Below, piece by piece: positions 1-6,126 of a DNA stretch of 8,220 nucleotides. How positions within the stretch are numbered: position 1 is the stretch's first letter; each line of letters begins with the position of its first letter. Origin of the DNA: JAYFNU01 sp964458545 (GTDB lineage Bacteria > Bacillota > Clostridia > Oscillospirales > Ruminococcaceae); the NCBI GenBank assembly GCA_964458545.1, contig CAYWJF010000068.1, forward strand, positions 1-8,220. Reading direction: 5' to 3'. The notes under the pieces were generated by a model. The model saw only the letters and a program-made list of their open reading frames with translations. It searched no databases and was not told the origin of the DNA. The position numbers and the translations under genes were made by a program.

Positions 1-2218
1 TTGTGCCGTCAAAGTCGGCGACTACCTTGTCGCCTTTTTTTAGCGTTCCCTCTATTATCATATCGGCGAGCTTGTTTTCAAGCCGACGCGCCACCGCGCG
101 CTTTATCGGGCGCGCGCCGTATACTGGCGAATACGCTTCCTCAGCAATGCATTCCACCGCTTGCTTCGTGACTAAAAGCCGTACGCCAAGCTCCGAAGCA
201 CGGTTCTGAAGCTTCTGTAATATTAGCCCCGTTATCTTTAAGACGTCCTCTTTCTTTAGCCTGTCAAACACTACGGTCTCGTCAATGCGGTTCAAAAGCT
301 CGGTGGAAAATACGGTTTTTAGCTGCTCCTCCACAAGCGTTTTAAGCTTGCAGTAATCGTCGCCGCCCGCGCCGAAGCCGATAGGCGCCGTACCCGTCGC
401 AATTAGCTTCGCGCCAATATTCGTCGTAAGCACGACTATGCTGTTAGAGAAATCTACCGCGCGCCCGTCGGAATCGGTTAAGCTTCCCTCCTCGGTGATT
501 TGCAAAAGGAGGTTGAAGATAGGCGCGCAGGCTTTTTCCGCCTCGTCAAAAAGAACCACGCTGTACGGGCGCTTTCTCACAGCGTCGGTAAGCTGTCCGC
601 CCTCGCCGTGACCGACATAACCCGGCGGCGAGCCTATAAGCCTTGCAACCGAGCTCGGCTCGGTATATTCCGACATATCAATTCGTATGAGCGCGTCCTC
701 TCGTCCAAAGACACGCTCGGCAAGCACGCGGCAGACCTCGGTTTTTCCAACACCCGACGGACCGCAGAAGATAAAGGAACCGCTGGGCTTATTCGCTTCC
801 TTAAGCCCCGTGCGTGCGCGTCTGAGCGCCGCCGAGACGGAAGCAACCGCCATTTCCTGCCCTATTATCCTTTCGCGCAGCGTTTCCTCAAGCGCCTGCA
901 AACGGCGGCTCTCATGCTCGCCTATCGCCGTAAGCGGCACCCCAGTCCAATCGCTTATTACCCCAGCTATATCCTCTGCCGTTATACCGTTTTCGCCCTT
1001 CGGAGAGATAACAAGGTGCCGCCTCGCGCACGCCTCGTCTATTACGTCTATCGCTTTATCTGGAAAGCGCCGCTCGGTAAGGTATCTTTTTGAAAGCCGC
1101 ACGGCGCTCTCCACCGCTTCAGGCAGTATTTCGACCTCGTGGTGCTTTTTCAGCAGCGCGCACTGACAGCCGATTATTTTCTTCGTAAGCTCCTCGCTCG
1201 GCTCCTCCACCTTAATAGGTAAAAAGCGCCGCGCGAACGCCTTGTCCTTTTCCACTGACTTATTAAATTCCGCCGTGGTGGTCGCGCCGATTATCTTAAG
1301 CTCGCCGCCCGACAGAAGCGGCTTTAATATGTTAGAGGCGTCTATCGCCCCCTCCGCCGCGCCCGCGCCCATAATGGTGTGCATCTCGTCAATGAAAAGG
1401 ATAACGTCACCCGCCTTCATTACCTCTGAGAGGGTGTTTTTGAACCGCTCCTCAAAGTCACCGCGATACTTTGTTCCCGCAACCATATTCGCGACCTCAA
1501 GCGATAACAGCCGCTTATCGAGCAGCTCCTTCGGGCACATTCCGCTGACGAGCAGCTGCGCGAGCCCCTCTGCCACGGCGGTCTTTCCCACGCCCGGCTC
1601 TCCCACAAGGCAAACGTTATTCTTCTTTCGCCTTGTAAGCGCCGTTACAACCCGCGCTATCTCGCTATCACGCCCAACTATCGGGTCAAGCTTGCCGTCC
1701 AGCGCAAGCTCGGTAAGGTCGGTGGTATACTTCTCAAGCGGCTTTGACTTTGCCCTTCTTTCAGCGAGCATAACATCGCGCCGCATAGAGTTCGGAGATT
1801 CGCGGCAGTCCCTTCGCATACCCTCCTCGTCTATTCGCGCGGTCTTTAAAAAACGCGAAAGCTCCGCATCCTTCGCCATAAGCAGCGCGCAAAGCAGCTG
1901 CTCGGTACCAACGCACCCGTCGCCCAACCGCTCGGCGCAGACGCGGGCGTAGTCAAGCACGGAAACGAGCGAGGCGCTCATATCCGACGCAAAAAGCCTC
2001 ATCCTTCCGCCCTGTGAAAAGCTTTCGCTTAAAAGCTGGCGTGCTTTTAGCGCACGCTTCGCGTTTCGGTTTATTATTGCGGCGGCGTCGCAGTCCGCCG
2101 TTTCGCAGAAAGCCGCGAAGAGGTGCAGCGGCTCTGCCGAGGGTGCGCCGAGCTCCCCCGCTATCTTTAACGCCACGGAAACCGCCTTGTTTGCCTGTTT
2201 AGATAAGCCCTTTATCAT
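1..2218 (-). CDS. clpC: Clp protease ATP-binding subunit (ClpC-like, two AAA+ domains), 3' end off the window
   Basis: Hsp100 unfoldase that would feed substrates to ClpP in the cytoplasm. About 739 codons are open from ATG 2218 to the left edge, and only the last few residues are missing. Seen in order: an N-terminal Clp repeat domain (about 1-145); D1 with Walker A GEPGVGKT (206-213) and Walker B FIDEMHT (D277/E278); D2 with Walker A GPSGVGKT (486-493) and Walker B LFDEAEK (D558/E559); and an IGF tripeptide at 613-615 at the place of the ClpP-docking loop of ClpA/ClpC. Oddly, only about a dozen residues (399-412) lie between D1 and the start of the segment containing DWTGVP, where ClpC normally has a roughly 55-60-residue coiled M domain with a UVR motif. 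The start is supported by GGAG at 2226-2229. ClpA is the alternative name, since it also lacks an M domain, but the D2 motifs look ClpC-like. Family very likely; symbol less so. Confidence 0.93.
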   Translation of the reverse strand, partial: MIKGLSKQANKAVSVALKIAGELGAPSAEPLHLFAAFCETADCDAAAIINRNAKRALKARQLLSESFSQGGRMRLFASDMSASLVSVLDYARVCAERLGDGCVGTEQLLCALLMAKDAELSRFLKTARIDEEGMRRDCRESPNSMRRDVMLAERRAKSKPLEKYTTDLTELALDGKLDPIVGRDSEIARVVTALTRRKKNNVCLVGEPGVGKTAVAEGLAQLLVSGMCPKELLDKRLLSLEVANMVAGTKYRGDFEERFKNTLSEVMKAGDVILFIDEMHTIMGAGAAEGAIDASNILKPLLSGGELKIIGATTTAEFNKSVEKDKAFARRFLPIKVEEPSEELTKKIIGCQCALLKKHHEVEILPEAVESAVRLSKRYLTERRFPDKAIDVIDEACARRHLVISPKGENGITAEDIAGVISDWTGVPLTAIGEHESRRLQALEETLRERIIGQEMAVASVSAALRRARTGLKEANKPSGSFIFCGPSGVGKTEVCRVLAERVFGREDALIRIDMSEYTEPSSVARLIGSPPGYVGHGEGGQLTDAVRKRPYSVVLFDEAEKACAPIFNLLLQITEEGSLTDSDGRAVDFSNSIVVLTTNIGAKLIATGTAPIGFGAGGDDYCKLKTLVEEQLKTVFSTELLNRIDETVVFDRLKKEDVLKITGLILQKLQNRASELGVRLLVTKQAVECIAEEAYSPVYGARPIKRAVARRLENKLADMIIEGTLKKGDKVVADFDGT

Positions 2219-2225
2219 AACTTTA

Positions 2226-2271
2226 CTCCGTCAATGTTTATTGCCGACCTCGGCAAGCTGATTATTGACGG
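2226..2271 (-). promoter_or_regulatory. Nested inverted repeats in the clp leader, overlapping the ribosome binding site
   Basis: Two dyads are nested just upstream of the clp ATG. The outer arms are CCGTCAAT (2228-2235) and ATTGACGG (2264-2271). The inner arms are TTGCCGA (2241-2247) and TCGGCAA (2250-2256). On the minus strand the outer stem would include the GG of the clp GGAG (2226-2229), so in RNA it could hide the ribosome binding site. As DNA, the inner dyad has the form of a repressor operator. A weak -10-like AATAAT (2261-2266) with TTTAAA 16 bases upstream lies in the same place; if it is the real promoter, the RNA would not carry the outer stem. No CtsR or CIRCE motif is seen. Confidence 0.4.
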
Positions 2272-2289
2272 ATTTACAAGCGTTTAAAC

Positions 2290-2319
2290 AAGCCGCCGAA
2301 TCCTAAGACTCGGCGGCTT
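2290..2319 (-). terminator. Intrinsic terminator after the PHP/TSCPD pair
   Basis: A perfect 10-bp stem AAGCCGCCGA / TCGGCGGCTT with a 10-base loop (2300-2309) lies 16 bases past the TSCPD stop and before the clp leader. The T-tract is short on the minus strand (CTTGTTTAAA), so termination may be leaky and some transcription could continue into clp. Confidence 0.7.
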
Positions 2320-2335
2320 TCATAAATACTATTAA

Positions 2336-2587
2336 CTATATCTCTTCAAGCGCTTCCTCAAGCGTTAACGCAAGCTGGTCGGGACAGGAGGTATTTCTAA
2401 AGCCGCAGGTCGTGCCCTTTAACAGCTTTATAACCTCCTCGGGGCTTCTTCCAACGCAGAGCTTTGCTAAACCCTTTTGGTTCCCGTTGCAGCCGCCCTC
2501 GAAGGCAACGCTCTTTATTACGCCGTCCTCTATCTCTACCGTGGTGGAAAGCGAGCAGGTACCGACGTTTCTTCTTTTATGTTTCAT
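2336..2587 (-). CDS. TSCPD domain-containing small protein (TIGR03905-like)
   Basis: An 83-residue protein carrying the signature NTSCPDQLA (66-74) near its C-terminus. The family's other conserved stretches are also present: GTCS (9-12), FEGGCNGNQKGL (29-40), LCVGR (43-47) and TTCGF (59-63). Five cysteines (11, 33, 44, 61, 68) suggest metal binding or redox sensitivity. The TSCPD domain also occurs in some vitamin B12-dependent ribonucleotide reductases, but the role of the stand-alone form is not established. The start at ATG 2587 is chosen because GGGAG lies 7 bases upstream, and because an earlier in-frame start at 2623 would overlap the PHP gene and lacks family similarity. One base separates the PHP stop from this ATG, so the two are probably translationally coupled. 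Confidence 0.88.
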   Translation of the reverse strand: MKHKRRNVGTCSLSTTVEIEDGVIKSVAFEGGCNGNQKGLAKLCVGRSPEEVIKLLKGTTCGFRNTSCPDQLALTLEEALEEI

Positions 2588-2588
2588 T

Positions 2589-3410
2589 TTATCTCCCTTC
2601 ACTAAGCTCGAACAGTTTTTCAAGCTCCCGTTCCTCTGTCAGATAATCGCCAAGCATAGCATAGTTTGAGCTGTTCGAGCCGTGGTAGTCCGAGCCACCC
2701 GTTTTTATAAGCCCGAACTCGTCGCTAAGCTCATCAATCTGTTTCTTAAGCGTTTTGTCCGCCGAGGGGTGGTTATGCTCTACGCCGTCGATAAGCCCCT
2801 TTCTCGCAAGTTCACCGATAAAGGGCATACTGCCGTAAATCTTCGGGTGGGCGACGACGATAACTCCGCGTGCCTCGCGCATTGCCTTTACCGTTTCAAC
2901 CGCGTCGTTATAGCTCGGCTCAACAAAACAGCTTCCGCCGTGGGAGGAGAAAAGCTTGTCGTAAAGCGGTCCGAAGGTCTCCCGTTCGTAGCCGAAATCT
3001 ATAAGCACATTCATCATATCCTGCTTATGAATTATGCCGCTCGGGCAGTAGCGAGAAAGCCGCTCCTCGGTAAGCACGGGATATAGCTTTCGCACCTTTT
3101 CAAACATAGCTCTTCCCGCCTTGGCACGCGAGTGGTTCATACGCGCAAAAAGCGGCTCAAGCGCGCTTTTATCCTTCGGCAGGTAACAAAGAATGTGACA
3201 TTTCTTCCGAGTAGCAGGCTCTACGGTGGACATTTCGCAGCCTGTTATGACCTTAACCGGGTCGTTTTCATCGACGAAGCTGTTATCCATTAGGTCGTGG
3301 TCGGTTATCGCGACATAATCCATATTAAGCGAAGACGCGAGGTCAAGCGCGTCGCGCCGAGATAGTATTGAATCCGAAGCATTCGTATGGCAGTGTAAAT
3401 CCGCTTTCAT
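2589..3410 (-). CDS. PHP-domain metal-dependent phosphoesterase (TrpH/YciV-like)
   Basis: A 273-residue protein of the polymerase-and-histidinol-phosphatase fold, an active site of several metal ions that cuts phosphate esters. Metal ligands seen: DLHCHT (H6, H8) with D13; ITDHD (D37, H38); GCEMS (E59); H72; VVAHP (H188); and GGSDYHG (D241, H243). Length and motif order match the TrpH/YciV group, which includes 5'-3' exonucleases acting on short RNA and nucleotide 3',5'-bisphosphates; the substrate here cannot be read from sequence. ATG 3410 places DLHCHT at residues 4-9 as usual for the family. A longer in-frame start at 3503 would lie upstream of the -10 box and inside the terminator. The ribosome binding site is weak. 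First gene of a two-gene operon with the TSCPD protein. Confidence 0.92.
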   Translation of the reverse strand: MKADLHCHTNASDSILSRRDALDLASSLNMDYVAITDHDLMDNSFVDENDPVKVITGCEMSTVEPATRKKCHILCYLPKDKSALEPLFARMNHSRAKAGRAMFEKVRKLYPVLTEERLSRYCPSGIIHKQDMMNVLIDFGYERETFGPLYDKLFSSHGGSCFVEPSYNDAVETVKAMREARGVIVVAHPKIYGSMPFIGELARKGLIDGVEHNHPSADKTLKKQIDELSDEFGLIKTGGSDYHGSNSSNYAMLGDYLTEERELEKLFELSEGR

Positions 3411-3435
3411 TTTACCGTTTCTTTCGTTTTTTTTT

Positions 3436-3464
3436 ATTATAGCACAAGCAAAAAACGGGTACAA
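3436..3464 (-). promoter_or_regulatory. Promoter of the PHP/TSCPD operon
   Basis: Perfect -10 TATAAT (rc of 3436-3441) preceded by an extended-10 TG, and a weaker -35 TTGTAC (rc of 3459-3464) at 17 bases. The -35 box lies inside the stem of the sortase terminator, so the end of one transcription unit and the start of the next share DNA. Confidence 0.7.
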
Positions 3465-3489
3465 TCGGTTACAGACGATTATACCCGTT
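3454..3489 (-). terminator. Intrinsic terminator of the sortase gene
   Basis: Stem of 8 bp (AACGGGTA / TACCCGTT), one mismatch, then 5 bp (AATCG / CGATT), with an 8-base loop (3468-3475). It is followed on the minus strand by a run of T, and lies about 52 bases past the sortase stop. Confidence 0.8.
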
Positions 3490-3541
3490 GTATTTATTGC
3501 CAAGCTACAATTTACGCCTTGTATAACTCTGTTTGAAGGAG

Positions 3542-4348
3542 TTAACCCTCTATGAGCCGAGCCGCGATAACGAAACGAACGCTATCGTCGCTTGTGCAGG
3601 TGGAAAGGACAAGTATTTTATCGTCCGTCGCGGGCTTTACGCCGAAATCAACGAAGCTGTTGTTAAGCATATAGTCGAGCGTTTGGCGGTACTTCACGTC
3701 GTCGGGATTGGGGTCAATATAATCTATAGAAATAGGTATGTTAACCGCGGCGAAAATTTCGTATTTCAGCTCTTTATTCAAAAGCGAGAAGGTGACAGTC
3801 GGGTTCGCCTTCGCGAAAACGGGGTCCTTATATTTCTTAAGCTTCGAAAACCTCTCGCTGTCGGCGTAGTCGTCAAGCGAATGCCCGTAGATAATAGAAA
3901 CCTTATCGAAAAGCTGATTTCCGTCGCTCACGTTAATATAGTCGAGGAAGTAGCAACCCCAAATATCGCTTTCGCCCGCCTCGTTTTTTCTAAGGTAAAA
4001 GTCGTTGTCGGTGGCTTGGAATACAGGGTTGTCTATGTCGCAGGCGGAAAGGGAAAGCCAGCCCACAACATCGCTGTTGCTTTCGTAGGCGGCTTTAAGC
4101 TCCGCTGAGGTAAACGGCGCAAAGTCTTCGTCAACGTTCGGCGTAACGGGGTCAGTTTGCGGCTGGGGCGGCACAATCGGTTCCTCTGGCGTGGGCGCGC
4201 GAAATACGCCGCTGAGTAAAAGAACCGCCGCAAGAATAGCAACGACAATTAATCCAGCTGCTATCACTACGGCTTTTTTATTGCCAAAAAAGCCTCTTAG
4301 CCCACCGGAAGGAGTATTCTGTTTTTCGTGTTTAATCTTAAGCTTCAT
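3542..4348 (-). CDS. srtB: Class B sortase, membrane anchored
   Basis: Cysteine transpeptidase of the Gram-positive cell surface; it cuts a sorting signal in a secreted protein and joins it to the cell wall or a pilin partner. The 268-residue protein has a short basic N-terminus, one membrane segment (about 26-49), a Pro-rich linker (51-70) and the catalytic domain. Catalytic residues seen: H156 in IIYGHS, C251 in LSTC and R258 in VRFV. The stretch DNDFYLR ... GCYFLDY (115-137) is typical of class B. The GHS replaces the commoner GHN. ATG 4348 is preferred because AAGG lies 5 bases upstream; a TTG nine codons earlier (4375) has no ribosome binding site. It is monocistronic, with its own promoter and terminator. 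No substrate protein with a sorting motif is in the window. Confidence 0.93.
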   Translation of the reverse strand: MKLKIKHEKQNTPSGGLRGFFGNKKAVVIAAGLIVVAILAAVLLLSGVFRAPTPEEPIVPPQPQTDPVTPNVDEDFAPFTSAELKAAYESNSDVVGWLSLSACDIDNPVFQATDNDFYLRKNEAGESDIWGCYFLDYINVSDGNQLFDKVSIIYGHSLDDYADSERFSKLKKYKDPVFAKANPTVTFSLLNKELKYEIFAAVNIPISIDYIDPNPDDVKYRQTLDYMLNNSFVDFGVKPATDDKILVLSTCTSDDSVRFVIAARLIEG

Positions 4349-4397
4349 TATTGCCTTCAAAGCCTTCTGCCGCAAACGGCGAATATTCAGTAAAAAA

Positions 4398-4426
4398 ATG
4401 ATAGCACAAAGAAATACGGGTGTAAA
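4398..4426 (-). promoter_or_regulatory. Promoter of the sortase gene
   Basis: TTTACA (rc of 4421-4426), 17-base spacer, TATCAT (rc of 4398-4403), with a TG one base before the -10. The sequence TTTGTGCTATCAT closely resembles the PHP promoter's CTTGTGCTATAAT. Confidence 0.7.
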
Positions 4427-4437
4427 GCGACGTTTAT

Positions 4438-4522
4438 GCTTTTAGGGGATAAGGAGCAATCGCAGAGCCTACCCACGAAAACCCAAAGCAAACGTAGCCG
4501 TTGCGAGGGCGTTCACAACCGA
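4438..4522. repeat. Modular intergenic repeat, copy A (cut by the assembly gap)
   Basis: Begins with GCTTTTAGGGGATAAGGAGC, has 10 extra bases (4458-4467), then CCTACCCACGAAAACCC and continues to TTCACAACCGA, where the N block starts. The same modules recur in copies B and C. No coding sense is apparent; conserved open frames through it look like shadows of the repeat. Confidence 0.85.
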
Positions 4523-4622
4523 NNNNNNNNNNNNNNNNNNNNNNNNNNNNNNNNNNNNNNNNNNNNNNNNNNNNNNNNNNNNNNNNNNNNNNNNNNNNNN
4601 NNNNNNNNNNNNNNNNNNNNNN
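4523..4622. other. Assembly gap of 100 N
   Basis: Exactly 100 N, the usual placeholder for a scaffold gap of unknown size. Repeat copies lie on both sides, so the assembly probably broke because of the repeat; the real distance and any sequence inside are unknown. Confidence 0.97.
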
Positions 4623-4743
4623 AGCCGTTGCGAGGGCGTTCACAACCGAGCAGGCGAAGAGTAGCGACGGTTTGAGTGGCAAAAATACAAAGCAAAGCTT
4701 TGCTTAGACGCAACAAAGCGAAATAATTTGAGCGGCGTTTGCG
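4623..4743. repeat. Modular intergenic repeat, copy B
   Basis: Modules in order: AGCCGTTGCGAGGGCG... to GGTTTGAGTGGCAAAA (4623-4684); a variable slot with the 16-bp palindrome AAGCAAAGCTTTGCTT (4690-4705); GACGCAACAAAGCGA (4707-4721); a 5-base slot; and TTTGAGCGGCGTTTGCG (4727-4743). The left part is missing in the gap. The same modules occur in copy C with different slot contents. Confidence 0.85.
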
Positions 4744-4754
4744 CCCAAAGGGGA

Positions 4755-4792
4755 CCCCGAGAAGCCCATAGCGAAGCGACGGCTTTTCGGGG
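4755..4792. repeat. Imperfect inverted repeat leading into copy C
   Basis: CCCCGAGAAGCC (4755-4766) pairs with GGCTTTTCGGGG (4781-4792), 12 positions with one G-T, around a 14-base loop. The right arm is also the first module of repeat copy C. No T-run follows that would clearly make it a terminator. Confidence 0.6.
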
Positions 4793-4967
4793 ATAAGGAG
4801 CCCTACCCACGAAAACCCAAAGCAAACGTAGCCGTTGCGAGGGCGTTCACAACCGAGCAGGCGAAGAGTAGCGACGGTTTGAGTAGCAAAAGGCGACGCA
4901 ACAAAGCGATATGAAAAAGCAGACCATCATTTCTGAAAGTCTGCTTTTGATTTGAGCGGCGTTTGCG
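4782..4967. repeat. Modular intergenic repeat, copy C, with a terminator in its slot
   Basis: The most complete copy: GCTTTTCGGGGATAAGGAGC, CCTACCCACGAAAACCC, the long core to GGTTTGAGTAGCAAAA (about 4890), GACGCAACAAAGCGA (4895-4909), a 41-base slot (4910-4950) and TTTGAGCGGCGTTTGCG (4951-4967). The slot is 5 bases in copy B; here it holds the tRNA terminator hairpin. Confidence 0.85.
4914..4948 (-). terminator. Intrinsic terminator of the tRNA-Gly gene
   Basis: 10-bp stem AAAAGCAGAC (4915-4924) / GTCTGCTTTT (4939-4948) with a 14-base loop. On the minus strand it ends in five T. It lies about 26 bases past the tRNA CCA end. Confidence 0.8.
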
Positions 4968-4973
4968 TCGCCG

Positions 4974-5047
4974 TGGAGCGGGTGACGGGAATCGGACCCG
5001 CGTAGCCAGCTTGGGAAGCTGGAATTCTGCCATTGAACTACACCCGC
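4974..5047 (-). tRNA. tRNA-Gly, anticodon CCC, CCA encoded
   Basis: A full cloverleaf of 74 bases: acceptor GCGGGTG/CACCCGC, discriminator T, encoded CCA (rc of 4974-4976), D arm with G18G19, anticodon stem CCAGC/GCTGG with loop TTCCCAA (anticodon CCC, reading GGG), and T stem GCGGG/CCCGT closed by one G-T pair. The T loop reads TCCGATT, so position 55 is C where nearly all tRNAs have T (pseudouridine 55), which loses the standard 18-55 contact. It could be a real variant, a decaying gene or a base error. It stands alone between a strong promoter and its terminator. Confidence 0.93.
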
Positions 5048-5061
5048 AGAGTGCAAAAACT

Positions 5062-5091
5062 ATTATACAGCCCAGATAAGTTTTTTGTCAA
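5062..5091 (-). promoter_or_regulatory. Promoter of the tRNA-Gly gene
   Basis: Perfect -35 TTGACA (rc of 5086-5091) and -10 TATAAT (rc of 5062-5067) with an 18-base spacer, ending 14 bases before the mature tRNA 5' end. Confidence 0.8.
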
Positions 5092-5123
5092 CGCGAAAGA
5101 GGGAAAAAACAATTGAAAGTCGA

Positions 5124-5152
5124 TTGACACGCGAAGCGAAAAATAATACTAT
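5124..5152 (+). promoter_or_regulatory. Promoter of the DnaD/DnaI/MmcQ operon
   Basis: TTGACA at 5124-5129, 17 bases, TACTAT at 5147-5152, about 35 bases before the first start codon. It is divergent from the tRNA promoter, with 32 bases between the two -35 boxes. Confidence 0.6.
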
Positions 5153-5186
5153 TAAACTACTCGAATAATTTGAAACGGAGCGCGCG

Positions 5187-6116
5187 GTGTATAAAGTAAA
5201 GACACAACAGAACAGCGGTCTTCCCGCGGCGCTTACGGCTCGCCTTCGCGATGCCGACGGTGTAGCGCTGAAAACCGCGCTATATATTCTGTCTTTAAAC
5301 CGCGCAACGAGCGAGAAGGAGATTTCGGCGGCGCTTGGTATTCCAACTGAGACTGTCTCGCGTGCGCTTCGCTTTTGGGTAAGCGCGGGTCTTATAATTG
5401 AAACTGACGAAAAAAGCGAAAGCGTCGCTTCTAAGACGGTTTTTGACGAGCCGAAGGCTGTCAGCTTGCGCGAGCCGCTTTCGCCCGAACGCATAAGCGG
5501 TATACTTCTTCGCAACCCACAAATCGCAAACCTTATGCAGGAAACGCAGACTCTTCTTGGGCGTCCGCTCGCTTCAAATGAAAGCCGCCTTCTACTCGAA
5601 GTAATAGAGTATGACGGTTTACCCGCCGATACAGTTCTTCTGCTCGTCGGCTTCTGCGAGCCCAGAGCGAAGAGTAGCCGCGCGGTAATTAATAACGTTT
5701 CACGTCTTGCAGAGGAGCTTTCAAACGAGGGAGTTACCTCGTACGAGGCGGTCTGCGAAAGGATTAGGCTGTTTGAGCTTCGCGAGCAACGCGAAAAAGA
5801 GGTAGCAGACGCGCTTGAACTTAAGGATAAAACCTTTAGCCGCTCAGAAAAAGCAAATATTGCTCGGTGGTACGAGGAGTACGGCTACGATATTTCCTTT
5901 GTTAAGGAAGCCGCCCTTCGCGCGGGCGAAAAGAACACGGTGAAATATATAGGCGGCATACTTAAAAGCTGGTATAACAACGGATACAAGACATTAAAGG
6001 ACACCCGCGAGGAGATAAGCAACACCTCTGCGCCCGTATCTAAGACGAGAGCGCGCGGCGAGGATTCATTAATAAAGCGCGCCGTTAATATGCGGCGTGA
6101 TAAGGAAACGGTTTAA
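5187..6116 (+). CDS. DnaD-domain replication initiation protein
   Basis: A 309-residue protein of the DnaD/DnaB (Bacillus type) primosome family, which remodels origin DNA and helps bring the replicative helicase through its loader. Seen: an N-terminal winged-helix region (about 25-75, with SEKEISAALGI and TVSRALRFW), a middle segment (about 100-200) and a C-terminal DnaD/DnaB2 domain (about 213-272) whose conserved YIGGILKSW and GYKTL are at 254-270. A basic tail of about 35 residues follows. The start is GTG 5187, with GGAG at 5177-5180, 6 bases upstream. It is longer than B. subtilis DnaD (about 230) and shorter than DnaB (about 470), so no symbol is assigned. The next gene encodes the helicase loader and its ribosome binding site overlaps this stop codon, which fits a shared job. 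Confidence 0.92.
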   Translation: MYKVKTQQNSGLPAALTARLRDADGVALKTALYILSLNRATSEKEISAALGIPTETVSRALRFWVSAGLIIETDEKSESVASKTVFDEPKAVSLREPLSPERISGILLRNPQIANLMQETQTLLGRPLASNESRLLLEVIEYDGLPADTVLLLVGFCEPRAKSSRAVINNVSRLAEELSNEGVTSYEAVCERIRLFELREQREKEVADALELKDKTFSRSEKANIARWYEEYGYDISFVKEAALRAGEKNTVKYIGGILKSWYNNGYKTLKDTREEISNTSAPVSKTRARGEDSLIKRAVNMRRDKETV

Positions 6117-6126
6117 GGAGAGAAGG

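Noticed and set aside
500..1952. Long plus-strand open frames (500-1093, 687-1166, 1242-1952)
   Set aside because: They are antisense to the Clp ATPase, whose minus-strand frame shows every family motif without a break.
2219..2335. CtsR or CIRCE operator before clp
   Set aside because: Neither the GGTCAAA direct repeat nor the TTAGCACTC/GAGTGCTAA dyad is present.
2412..4108. Plus-strand frames over the TSCPD, PHP and sortase genes (2412-2669, 2682-3086, 3533-4108)
   Set aside because: Shadows of well-supported minus-strand genes, with no domain pattern of their own.
4438..4967. Insertion sequence
   Set aside because: No transposase, and no terminal inverted repeats or target duplication that bracket the copies.
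4640..5056. Minus-strand frames of 60-80 codons in the repeat region
   Set aside because: They run through the repeat blocks and, in one case, through the tRNA; the similarity between them is due to the repeat itself, and no ribosome binding site is seen.
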